DNA from: Bacteroidetes bacterium GWC2_46_850
GTDB taxonomy: Bacteria > Bacteroidota > Bacteroidia > Bacteroidales > Dysgonomonadaceae
DNA: 64,000 bases
Direction of reading: 5' to 3'
Assembly (NCBI GenBank): GCA_001768325.1
Contig: MENQ01000001.1
Coordinates: forward strand, 124,001-188,000
Position 1 is the stretch's first letter; every line of letters starts with the position of its first letter. The position numbers and the translations under genes are program-made. Shown in pieces: positions 1 to 8,799 of this stretch. The notes beneath the pieces are model-generated. The model made no database searches, had not been told where the DNA came from, and was given only the letters and a program-made list of their open reading frames with translations.

Positions 1-1100
1 TCGACGATGCAGGGCAGCTTTACCTGACCTGGAAAGCATACGGACTGGACCAGCGTCCCATTGAGCTGCTGGGCAGCAGATTGTCTGACGACGGATTAAA
101 GCTCATTGGAGAACCATTCACTGTGTTAAAAGACGACGAACGGATCGGCCTGGAAGGACAGTATCATTTTAAACAAGGCGATTATTATTACATCATTTAT
201 TCGGCAAAGAGTTGTTGTGGTCCATCCAGTGACTATGATGTGCGGGTGGCACGTTCAAAAAACTTCCGTGGGCCGTATGAAAAATATTCCGGGAACCCGA
301 TTCTTTCGGGAGGCAATGGCGATTTTCTTTCCTGCGGACACGGCACGACGGTAGAAACACCCGACGGACGGATGTTCTACCTGAGCCACGGTTATCAGTC
401 GGGTGATGCTTTTTATCTGGGACGTCAACCTATCCTGCATGAACTGGTTGGCACCGAGGACGAATGGTTGGCATTCAAGTCCGGCAAACACGCCACAATC
501 AGACAGCCGATCCCATTTACAGGTACTTCACAATTGCCCCTGACTGATTTCAGCGACGACTTCTCCGGAAAAACGTTGAAGATGGACTGGACCTGGAATT
601 TTCCTTACAGTGACATCCGTTTATCACAAAAAGCCGGCTTGCTCACATTGACTGGTGCCGTGAAGGCGGGTATCAAACAGGGCACCGTACTCTGTCTGCG
701 CCCGCAAGCTACCCACTACAGCTACGAAACCCAAATCGATAACACGAACGGTAGCCTGAAAGGGCTGACCCTGTATGGCGACGATCAGAATATGGTTGCC
801 ATGGGAATGCAGCATAAAACACTAATCGTGAAAAGCGTGAAGGAGGGTGGGGAGACCATCCTGTTCCGCTCAGAGACGGAAAACGTGCATCCATTTTTAA
901 AAATTGAGGTAAGGAAAGGATGTATGCTTACCTTTTTTCATAGTCCTGATGGCAAAAGCTGGAACCAAGTGAGCGATACGCCGCTGGATGGCTCTTTTCT
1001 GGTCCGTTGGGACAGGGTTGCCCGTCCGGGATTGATCCAAACAGGGAGAATGGAAGAACCGGCTGTCTTCAATTATTTTAATCTAAACCACATACACTAA
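1..1100 (+). CDS. Glycoside hydrolase family 43 protein, 5' truncated by window edge
   Basis: The reading frame is open from base 3, so the gene starts before the window. The first visible residues (DDAGQLYLTWKAYG) are a typical GH43 five-bladed propeller strand, and GLEGQYHF carries the Glu expected as the general acid. After about residue 180 a second module begins (DFSDDFSGKTLKMDWTWNF), resembling the concanavalin-like beta-sandwich found at the C-terminus of GH43 xylosidases and arabinofuranosidases. The family acts on alpha-L-arabinofuranosyl or beta-xylosyl linkages. Substrate cannot be fixed from this fragment, but the arabinan genes at the other end of the window make arabinose-containing glycans plausible. 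The signal peptide and the catalytic base are outside the window. An in-frame TTG at 81 is not the true start, because conserved sequence precedes it. Confidence 0.85.
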   Translation, partial: DDAGQLYLTWKAYGLDQRPIELLGSRLSDDGLKLIGEPFTVLKDDERIGLEGQYHFKQGDYYYIIYSAKSCCGPSSDYDVRVARSKNFRGPYEKYSGNPILSGGNGDFLSCGHGTTVETPDGRMFYLSHGYQSGDAFYLGRQPILHELVGTEDEWLAFKSGKHATIRQPIPFTGTSQLPLTDFSDDFSGKTLKMDWTWNFPYSDIRLSQKAGLLTLTGAVKAGIKQGTVLCLRPQATHYSYETQIDNTNGSLKGLTLYGDDQNMVAMGMQHKTLIVKSVKEGGETILFRSETENVHPFLKIEVRKGCMLTFFHSPDGKSWNQVSDTPLDGSFLVRWDRVARPGLIQTGRMEEPAVFNYFNLNHIH

Positions 1101-1134
1101 CCTGTTTTTAAAGTTAAACTATCTGAAAATAAGG

Positions 1135-1158
1135 GAACTGTCGCCAGGGTGACAGTTC
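1135..1158. terminator. Perfect 8-bp inverted repeat after the GH43 gene
   Basis: GAACTGTC and GACAGTTC are separated by 8 bases, 35 bases after the GH43 stop codon and just ahead of the metal ATPase promoter. There is no run of T after it, so it may be a weak terminator or an operator for the ATPase gene. The sequence does not decide between these. Confidence 0.4.
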
Positions 1159-1175
1159 TCAGTGTTTGTTGCGGG

Positions 1176-1183
1176 TACCTTTG
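1176..1183 (+). promoter_or_regulatory. -7 promoter box of the metal ATPase gene
   Basis: TACCTTTG matches the Bacteroidota -7 consensus TAnnTTTG exactly and lies 30 bases before the ATPase start codon. No clear -33 TTTG is seen at the usual distance. Confidence 0.6.
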
Positions 1184-1212
1184 TCATACAAAATTAAGGT
1201 ACAAAAGAAGTT

Positions 1213-3063
1213 ATGCAACAAACGATATTGAAAAATAAAAATCGGATCACGTGGATCAGTGCCATCCTGATTGTCTTCGCCTATATGAGCAAATGGACCA
1301 CGGGAAACACCGATCTGTTTACATGGCCGCTGATCATTGCCTCCATACTGGGAGTGGCACCCATCGCTATTCAAGCTTATCAGGCTTTGCGGGTGAAGGT
1401 CGTCAGCATCGATGTGCTGGTCTCCATTGCAGTGATAGGGGCAATTGTGATACAGAACTATGAGGAATCGGCCATTGTCACTTTCCTGTTCCTGTTTGGT
1501 TCCTGGCTGGAACAACGCACCTTGAACAAAACCAGATCAGCCATCAGGGAACTTACGGAGATGGCGCCTGAAAGTGCATTGAAACTGGCTGCCGATGGCA
1601 GCTTCGATGAAGTGAGCATTGGAGAGGTGGCTGTGGGTGATGTGCTTCTGGTAAAGACCGGTGCCAAAGTGCCGGTAGATGGTGCCGTGCTGAGTGGTGA
1701 AGGCCATGTCAATGAGGCAGGCATTACGGGAGAATCGGTGCCGGCGAGAAAAGAAAAGGATGCTAATGTCTACGCCGGCACAATACTGGAAAACGGTACC
1801 CTTCAGATCACGGCCGACAGGGTGGGGGAAGATACCACATTCGGCAGAATCATCGAGCTGGTGGAAGAGGCCCAGGACTCAAAGTCGGAAGCAGAACGCT
1901 TTATCGACCGATTTTCAAAATACTATACGCCGGCAGTACTGGTACTGGCATTTGTTGTCTGGCTGATCACAGGTGACTTCGAACTGGCCATCACCATTTT
2001 GGTACTTGGCTGTCCCGGTGCACTGGTAATTGGTGTGCCTGTATCCAATGTAGCGGGTATTGGAAACGGAGCCCGGCATGGCATCCTGTTAAAAGGAAGT
2101 GAGATCATTAGGGATTTCAGTCGCACCAAAACCATGGTATTCGACAAGACCGGTACACTGACCATCGGTAATCCTTCGGTTTCAGAAACAATGTTTTATG
2201 CAGATGATAAGGAAGAAGTGCTGGGCTATCTGGCCAGCATCGAACGGGAATCGGATCATCCGCTGGCCAGAGCGGTGCTGGAAGAAATTGGAGATATCAC
2301 TTTCTCACCGGTACAAAATACCGAAGTAGTGAAAGGAGCTGGTATCACAGCCGATGTAAACGGACATCGTGTGGCAGTGGGTAACGAGGCTTTGATGGAG
2401 CGGGAACAGGTGCAATTAAACGAAGAAGCCAAGGCGGATATAGCGCATCTAGTCGAGTCCGGCAATTCGCTGGTATTGACCTCAGTCGATGGTATGCTAA
2501 AGGTGCTGATGGGTGTGCGGGATCCCATCCGGAAGGGTGTCAGGGAAGACCTCCACCGACTGGGGAAAATGGGTGTAAAGAACCTCGTCATGCTCTCGGG
2601 TGATAACCAGGGAACAGTAGACGTGGTGAGTCGCGAACTCGGACTGACAGAAGCGCACGGGCACATGTTGCCGGAAGATAAGGCGGCTTATATCAAAAAG
2701 TTAAAGAAAGAAGGCAGTACCGTAGCCTTTGTGGGGGATGGTGTCAACGACAGTCCCTCGCTTGCACTGGCAGATGTGGGCATTGCCATGGGCAACGGCA
2801 CGGATGTGGCCATAGAAACATCGGACGTGGTGCTGGTAAATTCCGATTTCAGCCGTCTCCCGCATGCACTGGGACTGACCAAAGCCACATCATTTAATAT
2901 GAAACAAAATATTGCGATCGCAGTGGGAGTGGTACTCATATTACTGACCGGCCTGTTATTCAGCGAATGGGTAAATATGTCGGTAGGTATGCTGCTACAT
3001 GAATTAAGTATCCTTGTGGTTATTCTGAATGGCATGCGATTACTTGGATATCGGCCGCGATAA
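1213..3063 (+). CDS. P1B-type heavy-metal-transporting ATPase with CPG motif
   Basis: This 616-residue inner-membrane ATPase should export a transition metal using ATP. Hallmarks are visible: TGES (172-175) in the actuator domain, the phosphorylated Asp311 in DKTGT, SDHPLA in the nucleotide domain, and GDGVNDSPSLA in the hinge. The membrane metal site, normally CPC, SPC or CPH, reads CPG (267-269), which is unusual. The last helix ends HELSILVVILNGMRLL, which resembles the zinc and cobalt ATPase groups more than copper exporters. There is no N-terminal metal-binding domain. That domain is instead a separate small protein encoded 48 bases downstream, so the two are probably cotranscribed and work together. 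Metal specificity is not determinable here. Confidence 0.9.
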   Translation: MQQTILKNKNRITWISAILIVFAYMSKWTTGNTDLFTWPLIIASILGVAPIAIQAYQALRVKVVSIDVLVSIAVIGAIVIQNYEESAIVTFLFLFGSWLEQRTLNKTRSAIRELTEMAPESALKLAADGSFDEVSIGEVAVGDVLLVKTGAKVPVDGAVLSGEGHVNEAGITGESVPARKEKDANVYAGTILENGTLQITADRVGEDTTFGRIIELVEEAQDSKSEAERFIDRFSKYYTPAVLVLAFVVWLITGDFELAITILVLGCPGALVIGVPVSNVAGIGNGARHGILLKGSEIIRDFSRTKTMVFDKTGTLTIGNPSVSETMFYADDKEEVLGYLASIERESDHPLARAVLEEIGDITFSPVQNTEVVKGAGITADVNGHRVAVGNEALMEREQVQLNEEAKADIAHLVESGNSLVLTSVDGMLKVLMGVRDPIRKGVREDLHRLGKMGVKNLVMLSGDNQGTVDVVSRELGLTEAHGHMLPEDKAAYIKKLKKEGSTVAFVGDGVNDSPSLALADVGIAMGNGTDVAIETSDVVLVNSDFSRLPHALGLTKATSFNMKQNIAIAVGVVLILLTGLLFSEWVNMSVGMLLHELSILVVILNGMRLLGYRPR

Positions 3064-3111
3064 TCAGACAAGAAATAATTTTTAATTTATAAATAATAAG
3101 AAAGAAAGGAA

Positions 3112-3357
3112 ATGAAAATGAAAAATTCAGCAACAATTCAGTTAGAGACATTGACTTGTCCGTCATGTATCCAGAAGATTGAAGGAGCAGTAAAAAATCT
3201 GGATGGCATCGAAAAAGAATCTGTGAAGGTATTATTTAACGCAAGCAAATTGAAAGTCGACTTCGACGGCGAAAAATCTTCGGTAGATCAAATTGAAAAT
3301 GCCATCACGAAAATGGGTTATGGGGTAGAGAAATCCACTGTAAAAATCGTTTCGTAA
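3112..3357 (+). CDS. Heavy-metal-associated (HMA) domain protein
   Basis: An 81-residue single-domain protein of the ferredoxin-like HMA/CopZ fold. The loop TLTCPSC contains the metal-binding pair Cys16 and Cys19, followed by IEGAVKNLDGI and the closing strand of the domain. It probably hands metal to, or senses metal for, the ATPase just upstream, which lacks its own N-terminal HMA domain. An AGAAAGGAA purine stretch precedes the start. Met3 is a possible alternative start. A hairpin follows the gene. Confidence 0.85.
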   Translation: MKMKNSATIQLETLTCPSCIQKIEGAVKNLDGIEKESVKVLFNASKLKVDFDGEKSSVDQIENAITKMGYGVEKSTVKIVS

Positions 3358-3373
3358 CATAGTCAGTAATGAA

Positions 3374-3398
3374 GCCCTTCTCCGTAACGGAAAAGGGC
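3374..3398. terminator. Hairpin after the HMA gene
   Basis: GCCCTTCTCCG and CGGAAAAGGGC form an 11-bp stem with one mismatch around a 3-base loop, 16 bases after the HMA stop. No T-tract follows, so termination is inferred from position. Confidence 0.5.
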
Positions 3399-3478
3399 AT
3401 ATCCTTCGGATTCAAGGTAGCCGGGCACGCAATCATAAATTTATACAATAAATGTGGGGTAAAATCGCTTGCGAAAGT

Positions 3479-3486
3479 TATCTTTG
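3479..3486 (+). promoter_or_regulatory. -7 promoter box of the sigma factor gene
   Basis: TATCTTTG matches TAnnTTTG. It lies inside the longest possible reading frame, which opens at 3369, and is the main reason for placing the sigma factor start at 3561 instead. Confidence 0.6.
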
Positions 3487-3560
3487 CGCAAGTTTGCCCA
3501 TGGTTGGCATTCAAACTGGTTACGCTTTATATTACCAGTCTGTTTTCTCACCCCACAGGA

Positions 3561-4142
3561 ATGAAACATGATACAAAAGAAGAGTCTTCATCTTCCGAAA
3601 AACAGCTGTTCAAGGAGATCAGCGAAGGGAATGAAAGGGCTTTTCAACTTATTTTTACGCGGTATTACCCACGCATGATTTCTTTTGCAGACAAGATGGT
3701 GAAATCCCCCCATGTTGCAGAAGAAATTGTGCAGGAGGCTTTTATTCGTTTGTGGGAACAGCGCGAACTGTTGACTGAAATTAAAAACCCTGAAAATTAC
3801 TTCTTTATCGTGATTCGCAATCATGCCCTCAATTATTTGCGTGCTGCAGCCAATGAGCTAAAACGCAGGGAACAACTCTGGGACGCAATGGAGCAGAGGG
3901 CCGTTGATGTCATCACGACCATGGAAATGGAGGAAGCCGATCAGTTCTTCGAAAAAATACTGGAGAAGCTGTCTCCACAACAACGAAAAATATTCAGAAT
4001 GAGCCGGGAAGAAGGCTTCTCGCATCAGCAAATTGCCGACGAATTGCACCTTTCAAAAAATACCGTAAAAAAACATATGGCCGAGTCATTGAAAATATTT
4101 AAAGCCTCCTTAAAATATTTCAAACAAATTATTTTGTCTTAA
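3561..4142 (+). CDS. ECF (FecI-type) RNA polymerase sigma factor
   Basis: A 193-residue extracytoplasmic-function sigma factor. Region 2 runs from about residue 20 (AFQLIFTRYYPRMISFADKM) through AEEIVQEAFIRLWEQ. Region 4, near the C-terminus, has LSPQQRKIFRMSREEGFSHQ and a helix-turn-helix around LHLSKNTVKKHMA. The start at 3561 is chosen because the upstream extension is not sigma-like and contains the hairpin and -7 box. The FecR gene follows after 104 bases, then susC. This is the standard arrangement in which an outer-membrane transporter signals through FecR to release the sigma factor. Confidence 0.9.
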   Translation: MKHDTKEESSSSEKQLFKEISEGNERAFQLIFTRYYPRMISFADKMVKSPHVAEEIVQEAFIRLWEQRELLTEIKNPENYFFIVIRNHALNYLRAAANELKRREQLWDAMEQRAVDVITTMEMEEADQFFEKILEKLSPQQRKIFRMSREEGFSHQQIADELHLSKNTVKKHMAESLKIFKASLKYFKQIILS

Positions 4143-4246
4143 TGGTCTGATAATTAATATTTCAGTGGGATGTGTGTGAAATTTTCCAATTTTACCTACT
4201 CCCTGTCACCACTTTGTGTGTCTTTACTATGTAAGCTGCTTAAAAC

Positions 4247-5176
4247 ATGAGAGAATCTGAAAAAAAGATAAACAAGCTATTCGAAAAGTATATCAACGAT
4301 GCCAGCAACAGGGAAGAGTTTGACGAACTATTGGACCTTGTTGGGAAAGGCGAAAGTGATAAAACACTGCACCGTCTGCTGAAACAGGAATGGAATGGTG
4401 AAGCTTCGCGCTTAAACCGGAACATCTCTTATCGTTGGTATGGTGCGGCGGCTGTGATTTTGTTGATCCTTACAACAACCATCTTTCTATGGAAAAGAGA
4501 AGGCGGAGATGCAACCCAAGTCTTGTCTCAACAGGAAGGAAATGATCTACTGACCGATGTCACCCGACTGAAATTGCCCGATGGAAGTACCGTCATGCTG
4601 CGTGAAGGGAGTTGGCTCAACATCGATCGTTCTTTCGATGGAAGCACCCGCGAAGTGAGCCTCGAGGGAGAGGCCTATTTTGATGTGGCTGCCAATCCCG
4701 GAAAACCTTTTGTTATTCATACAGGGAAAGTTAAAACCACCGTGTTGGGTACTGCCTTTTCTATTAAGGCAAATCCTGCCGAGCCGTTGATTACCATTAC
4801 CGTGACTCGTGGAAAAGTAAAGGTAGAGGATGAACAAACATTGTTAGCCACGCTGGTGGCTGACAAGCAGCTGGTTTACAATAGGCAGTCGAACCGCGTT
4901 TCCGAAAAAAATGTAGATGCCGGAACAATCACTGATTGGAGGTCACATAATCTGATTTTTAGAAACAGCTCTTTTGAATCAATTGTGCAGGAGATCTCAC
5001 TAATTTATGATGTCACGATTCTGTTTGAAGACGAAGCCCTCAGCCAACGCCAAATTACGGCTTCATTAGACGACCGTGACCCTATAGAAACAATATTGAA
5101 TATACTGTGTACCGCTCAGCGCGCTTACTATGTAATGGAAGGAGAAACATACGTGATAAAATCGTTGCGAGAATGA
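4247..5176 (+). CDS. FecR-family anti-sigma factor
   Basis: A 309-residue single-pass inner-membrane protein. A cytoplasmic N-terminal part should hold the sigma factor. One membrane helix follows at about 65-82 (AAAVILLILTTTIFLW). The periplasmic FecR domain includes TRLKLPDGSTVMLREGSWL and SLEGEAYFDVAANPGKPF. The C-terminal module (SSFESIVQEISLIYDVTI) is the DUF4974 type common in Bacteroidota FecR proteins and is expected to contact the STN domain of the next gene's SusC. The gene lies between its sigma factor and that transporter. Confidence 0.92.
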   Translation: MRESEKKINKLFEKYINDASNREEFDELLDLVGKGESDKTLHRLLKQEWNGEASRLNRNISYRWYGAAAVILLILTTTIFLWKREGGDATQVLSQQEGNDLLTDVTRLKLPDGSTVMLREGSWLNIDRSFDGSTREVSLEGEAYFDVAANPGKPFVIHTGKVKTTVLGTAFSIKANPAEPLITITVTRGKVKVEDEQTLLATLVADKQLVYNRQSNRVSEKNVDAGTITDWRSHNLIFRNSSFESIVQEISLIYDVTILFEDEALSQRQITASLDDRDPIETILNILCTAQRAYYVMEGETYVIKSLRE

Positions 5177-5203
5177 CCCGATAAACAGAAAACAACAAGA
5201 AAT

Positions 5204-8200
5204 ATGAAAGAAAATCATCCTGACGGCCAAAGAATGCATAAAAATTCATTCCTCAAAAGAGGCTGTTATTGTTTTATCGCTCTATTTATATGGATGGGAA
5301 CAGCCCATGCGCAATCGAACGATGACATCCACACAAAAAGAGTGACACTGGGATTTACCCGGGAAAAACTTTTCGATGCCCTTTTGACACTGGAAGAAAA
5401 ATCGGGATTTCAACTGGTTTTTCCCAGCGAACCAGTAAATGCGGCGCTTCGGGTCGATTTGCCGAAAGAAGAACGCACCGTGGCGGCCACCCTGCAACTG
5501 ATCTTGCAAGGCACCGATCTTAATTTTAAGCAAACCGGCAACACCATTGTATTGTTTTTAGAAAATGAAAAAACTGATGCCTTGCAGGCCTCAAAAACAG
5601 TGACCGTTCGGGGAACCGTGCTGGATGAAACAGGAGAATCGCTCCCCGGTGCCGTAGTGATGCCGAAAGATGTGACAAAAATAAATGGCACCATCACCGA
5701 TTCAAACGGAAATTTCATATTAGGCGATCTGGCACCAAACGAGATATTGGTTGTTTCTTTTCTTGGGTATGAAGCACAAGAGATCGCTATTGAGGGAAGA
5801 ACAACGATCAACGTGACATTAAAACCGGGAGCACAACTGTTGGACGAGGTGGTAGTGACCGGCTACCAGTCGATAGCGCGGGGAAAGGTGACCGGCGCGG
5901 TATCTACGGTTAACGCCGATGCGCTACAGGAACGCTACACGACAAACATCATGTCGAATCTGGAGGGCCGTGTAGCGGGTCTGGTAACTGACGGAGATGA
6001 TATCACCATCCGTGGAACCGGGAGCCTACACGCTAATAACGACCCGCTGATCGTCGTGGATGGCTTGCCCATCGAAGGTTCGTGGCGTGATTTAAATCCG
6101 TACGATATTGAAAACGTTACCGTCCTCAAGGATGCTGCTGCCACAGCCATGTACGGATCAAGAGCATCTGCCGGTATTATCGTGATTACAACCAAAAAAC
6201 CACGCCAGATAGGTGCCATTAGCGTAGATGTACAGGCAAACTTCACTGTCAATCAAAAACGAAATCTCGATTACGCCGATAACTTCTACATGACACCCGC
6301 ACAACAGGTGGATACTGAAATGGATTATTACAAATACAGGTATATCACCGAAGAAACGGCGGCCAACAACCGCGTCTCCTTCAGGGACAACACGCTCAAC
6401 AAGAATCAGCCCTTTTCGCCCATCCAATATGCCTATTATCGCCTGGGTGAGAACCTGACTACCGAATCGGAAGTGAATGATTTGTTGGGAGAGCTCCGCC
6501 AGAATAATTACGCGAAAGAATATGCCGACCAGGTCCTACGCAACCAGTTTGTGCAACAATATAACGTCGCAGTTCGCAGCATGTCGGACAAATACCAGTC
6601 GAGTCTGGTGTTTAACTACAAACACGACAATACCGGCTATATCAATGAAAGCGACAACCAGTTCAATATTTACTATAAAGGTGAATACAGGATGGCCAAA
6701 TGGTTGAACCTGAACTTTGGGGTAAACAGCATGCTGCAGAATGGCCATTACGCCACCTACGATGGCTGGCTCAATAAAGCGAAAGATCCATTTTCCGAAT
6801 TCGCTTACTCACGCTTGCTCAACGACGACGGAAGCCATGCAAATCACACCCGGTTTGGTAACGGCCTGTTTACCGACGACCCCGCGTTTCGTTCTACGCA
6901 TTACAATGCGTTGGAGGAGATGTCCTACGACCAGACACGATATGACCGCCAAAGTTCACGCTACCATGGAGGGCTGCTTTTCTATATCATGGAAGGATTC
7001 ACAGCCCAGGGACAATTTGTCTACGAGTCGGAACGCAATACCAGTACCCGCTTATCCGAAGCGGAGAGTTATCTTATGCGCATGATGCGTAATGCATATA
7101 CCAGAAAGAATGGTGGTAGCTGGGAATATATGATTCCAGAGACCGGAGGCAGGCAGGTGACGGAAAACCGGAAAGGTGATTACTGGACAACCCGCGGCCA
7201 GTTAAACTATTCTCGTATATTCGCACAAAAACATGCCGTTGATCTCCTTGCCGGTATGGAGTTTCGCCAAACGCGCTACAAGGGAACACGCGGTCTGCTG
7301 ATGGGGTATGACGACCAGTTACAGACACAGAACACGGCCAATCTGGATATGGTAGCGTTGCGTGCCTGGCAAACGAATCCCTATTATTACAACATGAATA
7401 CAACTTCCTTCTTCGGCCTTATTGAAAACAGCATGGGACTGATTCCAGAGGAGTGGCACCGCTTTGCTTCGGGTTATGGCAACTTAACCTATACCTACGA
7501 TAAAAAATACAACCTCTTTGGATCGTTCCGCAAAGACTATGCCGATGTATATGGTCTTAACAGCAAATACCGGGGTAAACCCCTCTGGTCGGTCGGCGCG
7601 AGCTGGGTCGCCTCCGATGAGGAATTTATGAAAGATGTCCTGTGGGCCGATTATCTGAAGCTACGCATGAGCTATGGTATAACCGGAAACATTGTCCAGA
7701 ATGTGCACAGTGTGATGGTTGCAACGACCAAAATACCGGTGAATACCTGGACGCAGCAACCCCGGGCACGGATTGACCGGCCGGCAAACCCTTATCTCAC
7801 CTGGGAGAAAACCGCCACCACCAACATGGGGATCGACTTCGGACTGTTTCAGACCCGCCTGCGGGGAGCACTAGATTTTTATTACCGGAAGGCCGATGAT
7901 GTGTACGCGCTTAAAACATTGGAGCCCACTACCGGCTTTTCAGAGATGTGGTTGAACATGGCAAGCCTTTACAACAAGGGGATGGAGCTGGATCTTACCT
8001 ATGACTGGTTCTCCGGCAGAGACCGCGCCCGGCTCTATTGGACTACCAGCCTGACGATGGCATACAACCATAATGAGATAACTAATATCGAATCGCTGGC
8101 TAAAACTGCCGGCGAGTTGGTGGGCGACTACAAGTATATGGAAGGCTATCCCATAAGCGCAATGTGGTCGTACCGGTATGGCGGACTGACCGAGGAGGGA

Positions 8201-8785
8201 CAACGAATGTATCTGGATCAGAACGATACGAAACTGACGGGGAATCAAATTAGCGGTAAGGATCCCGATGCTGCCATTTACTCCGGACAGAGAGAACCCA
8301 AGATAACGATGGGCATGAGCAACACTTTTCGCTACAGGGGATTCAGCCTTTCCATTATGGCTGTTTACTATGGCGATTACATGATGCGCAGTCTGCAAGC
8401 CGGTACATTAAGCAGCCCCGTTGGAGCATACAATCCCGGGCCAATGGCCTCTTACCTGCTTGATGCCTGGACACCGGATCATACTAATACCACCGTGCCG
8501 GGAATCTTCCAGAACGACAGAACGTCCAATACCGACGGAAGTGCTTATAACTATTTGAATATGTATGTACAGCCTGCCGATTTTATCAAAATCCGTAACA
8601 TCGTGCTCGGATATGATCTCCCTCAAAACTGGACGGGTAGAATCGGCATGCAACAAGCGAACCTGCGCTTTCAGATAGATAATCCGACGACACTCTGGAC
8701 AAAAAACAGTGTTGGCGTAGATCCCGAAACAGGCGGTATTCGCCGTCCTGCCTCTTTTATTTTGGGGCTTGCCCTTAATTTATAA
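5204..8785 (+). CDS. SusC-like TonB-dependent transporter with STN signalling domain
   Basis: A 1193-residue outer-membrane importer. It has a signal peptide ending near AHAQ, then an STN (secretin/TonB N-terminal) domain at about 45-120 (LFDALLTLEEKSGFQL). A carboxypeptidase-D-like beta domain follows (VRGTVLDETGESLPGAVV), then a TonB-box-like stretch DEVVVTGY, the plug (IRGTGSLHANNDPLIVVDG) and a long barrel. The STN domain is what lets such transporters signal to FecR, and sigma and FecR genes lie immediately upstream. Its SusD partner starts 14 bases after it. Substrate is unknown, since no glycosidase or peptidase gene lies in this operon. A second Met at 5234 is an alternative start. 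Confidence 0.93.
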   Translation: MKENHPDGQRMHKNSFLKRGCYCFIALFIWMGTAHAQSNDDIHTKRVTLGFTREKLFDALLTLEEKSGFQLVFPSEPVNAALRVDLPKEERTVAATLQLILQGTDLNFKQTGNTIVLFLENEKTDALQASKTVTVRGTVLDETGESLPGAVVMPKDVTKINGTITDSNGNFILGDLAPNEILVVSFLGYEAQEIAIEGRTTINVTLKPGAQLLDEVVVTGYQSIARGKVTGAVSTVNADALQERYTTNIMSNLEGRVAGLVTDGDDITIRGTGSLHANNDPLIVVDGLPIEGSWRDLNPYDIENVTVLKDAAATAMYGSRASAGIIVITTKKPRQIGAISVDVQANFTVNQKRNLDYADNFYMTPAQQVDTEMDYYKYRYITEETAANNRVSFRDNTLNKNQPFSPIQYAYYRLGENLTTESEVNDLLGELRQNNYAKEYADQVLRNQFVQQYNVAVRSMSDKYQSSLVFNYKHDNTGYINESDNQFNIYYKGEYRMAKWLNLNFGVNSMLQNGHYATYDGWLNKAKDPFSEFAYSRLLNDDGSHANHTRFGNGLFTDDPAFRSTHYNALEEMSYDQTRYDRQSSRYHGGLLFYIMEGFTAQGQFVYESERNTSTRLSEAESYLMRMMRNAYTRKNGGSWEYMIPETGGRQVTENRKGDYWTTRGQLNYSRIFAQKHAVDLLAGMEFRQTRYKGTRGLLMGYDDQLQTQNTANLDMVALRAWQTNPYYYNMNTTSFFGLIENSMGLIPEEWHRFASGYGNLTYTYDKKYNLFGSFRKDYADVYGLNSKYRGKPLWSVGASWVASDEEFMKDVLWADYLKLRMSYGITGNIVQNVHSVMVATTKIPVNTWTQQPRARIDRPANPYLTWEKTATTNMGIDFGLFQTRLRGALDFYYRKADDVYALKTLEPTTGFSEMWLNMASLYNKGMELDLTYDWFSGRDRARLYWTTSLTMAYNHNEITNIESLAKTAGELVGDYKYMEGYPISAMWSYRYGGLTEEGQRMYLDQNDTKLTGNQISGKDPDAAIYSGQREPKITMGMSNTFRYRGFSLSIMAVYYGDYMMRSLQAGTLSSPVGAYNPGPMASYLLDAWTPDHTNTTVPGIFQNDRTSNTDGSAYNYLNMYVQPADFIKIRNIVLGYDLPQNWTGRIGMQQANLRFQIDNPTTLWTKNSVGVDPETGGIRRPASFILGLALNL

Positions 8786-8799
8786 ATTGAACGATAAAC

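Noticed and set aside
3369-3560. N-terminal extension of the sigma factor frame
   Set aside because: It encodes no sigma-like sequence and overlaps the HMA hairpin and a consensus -7 box. The start at 3561 fits the family.
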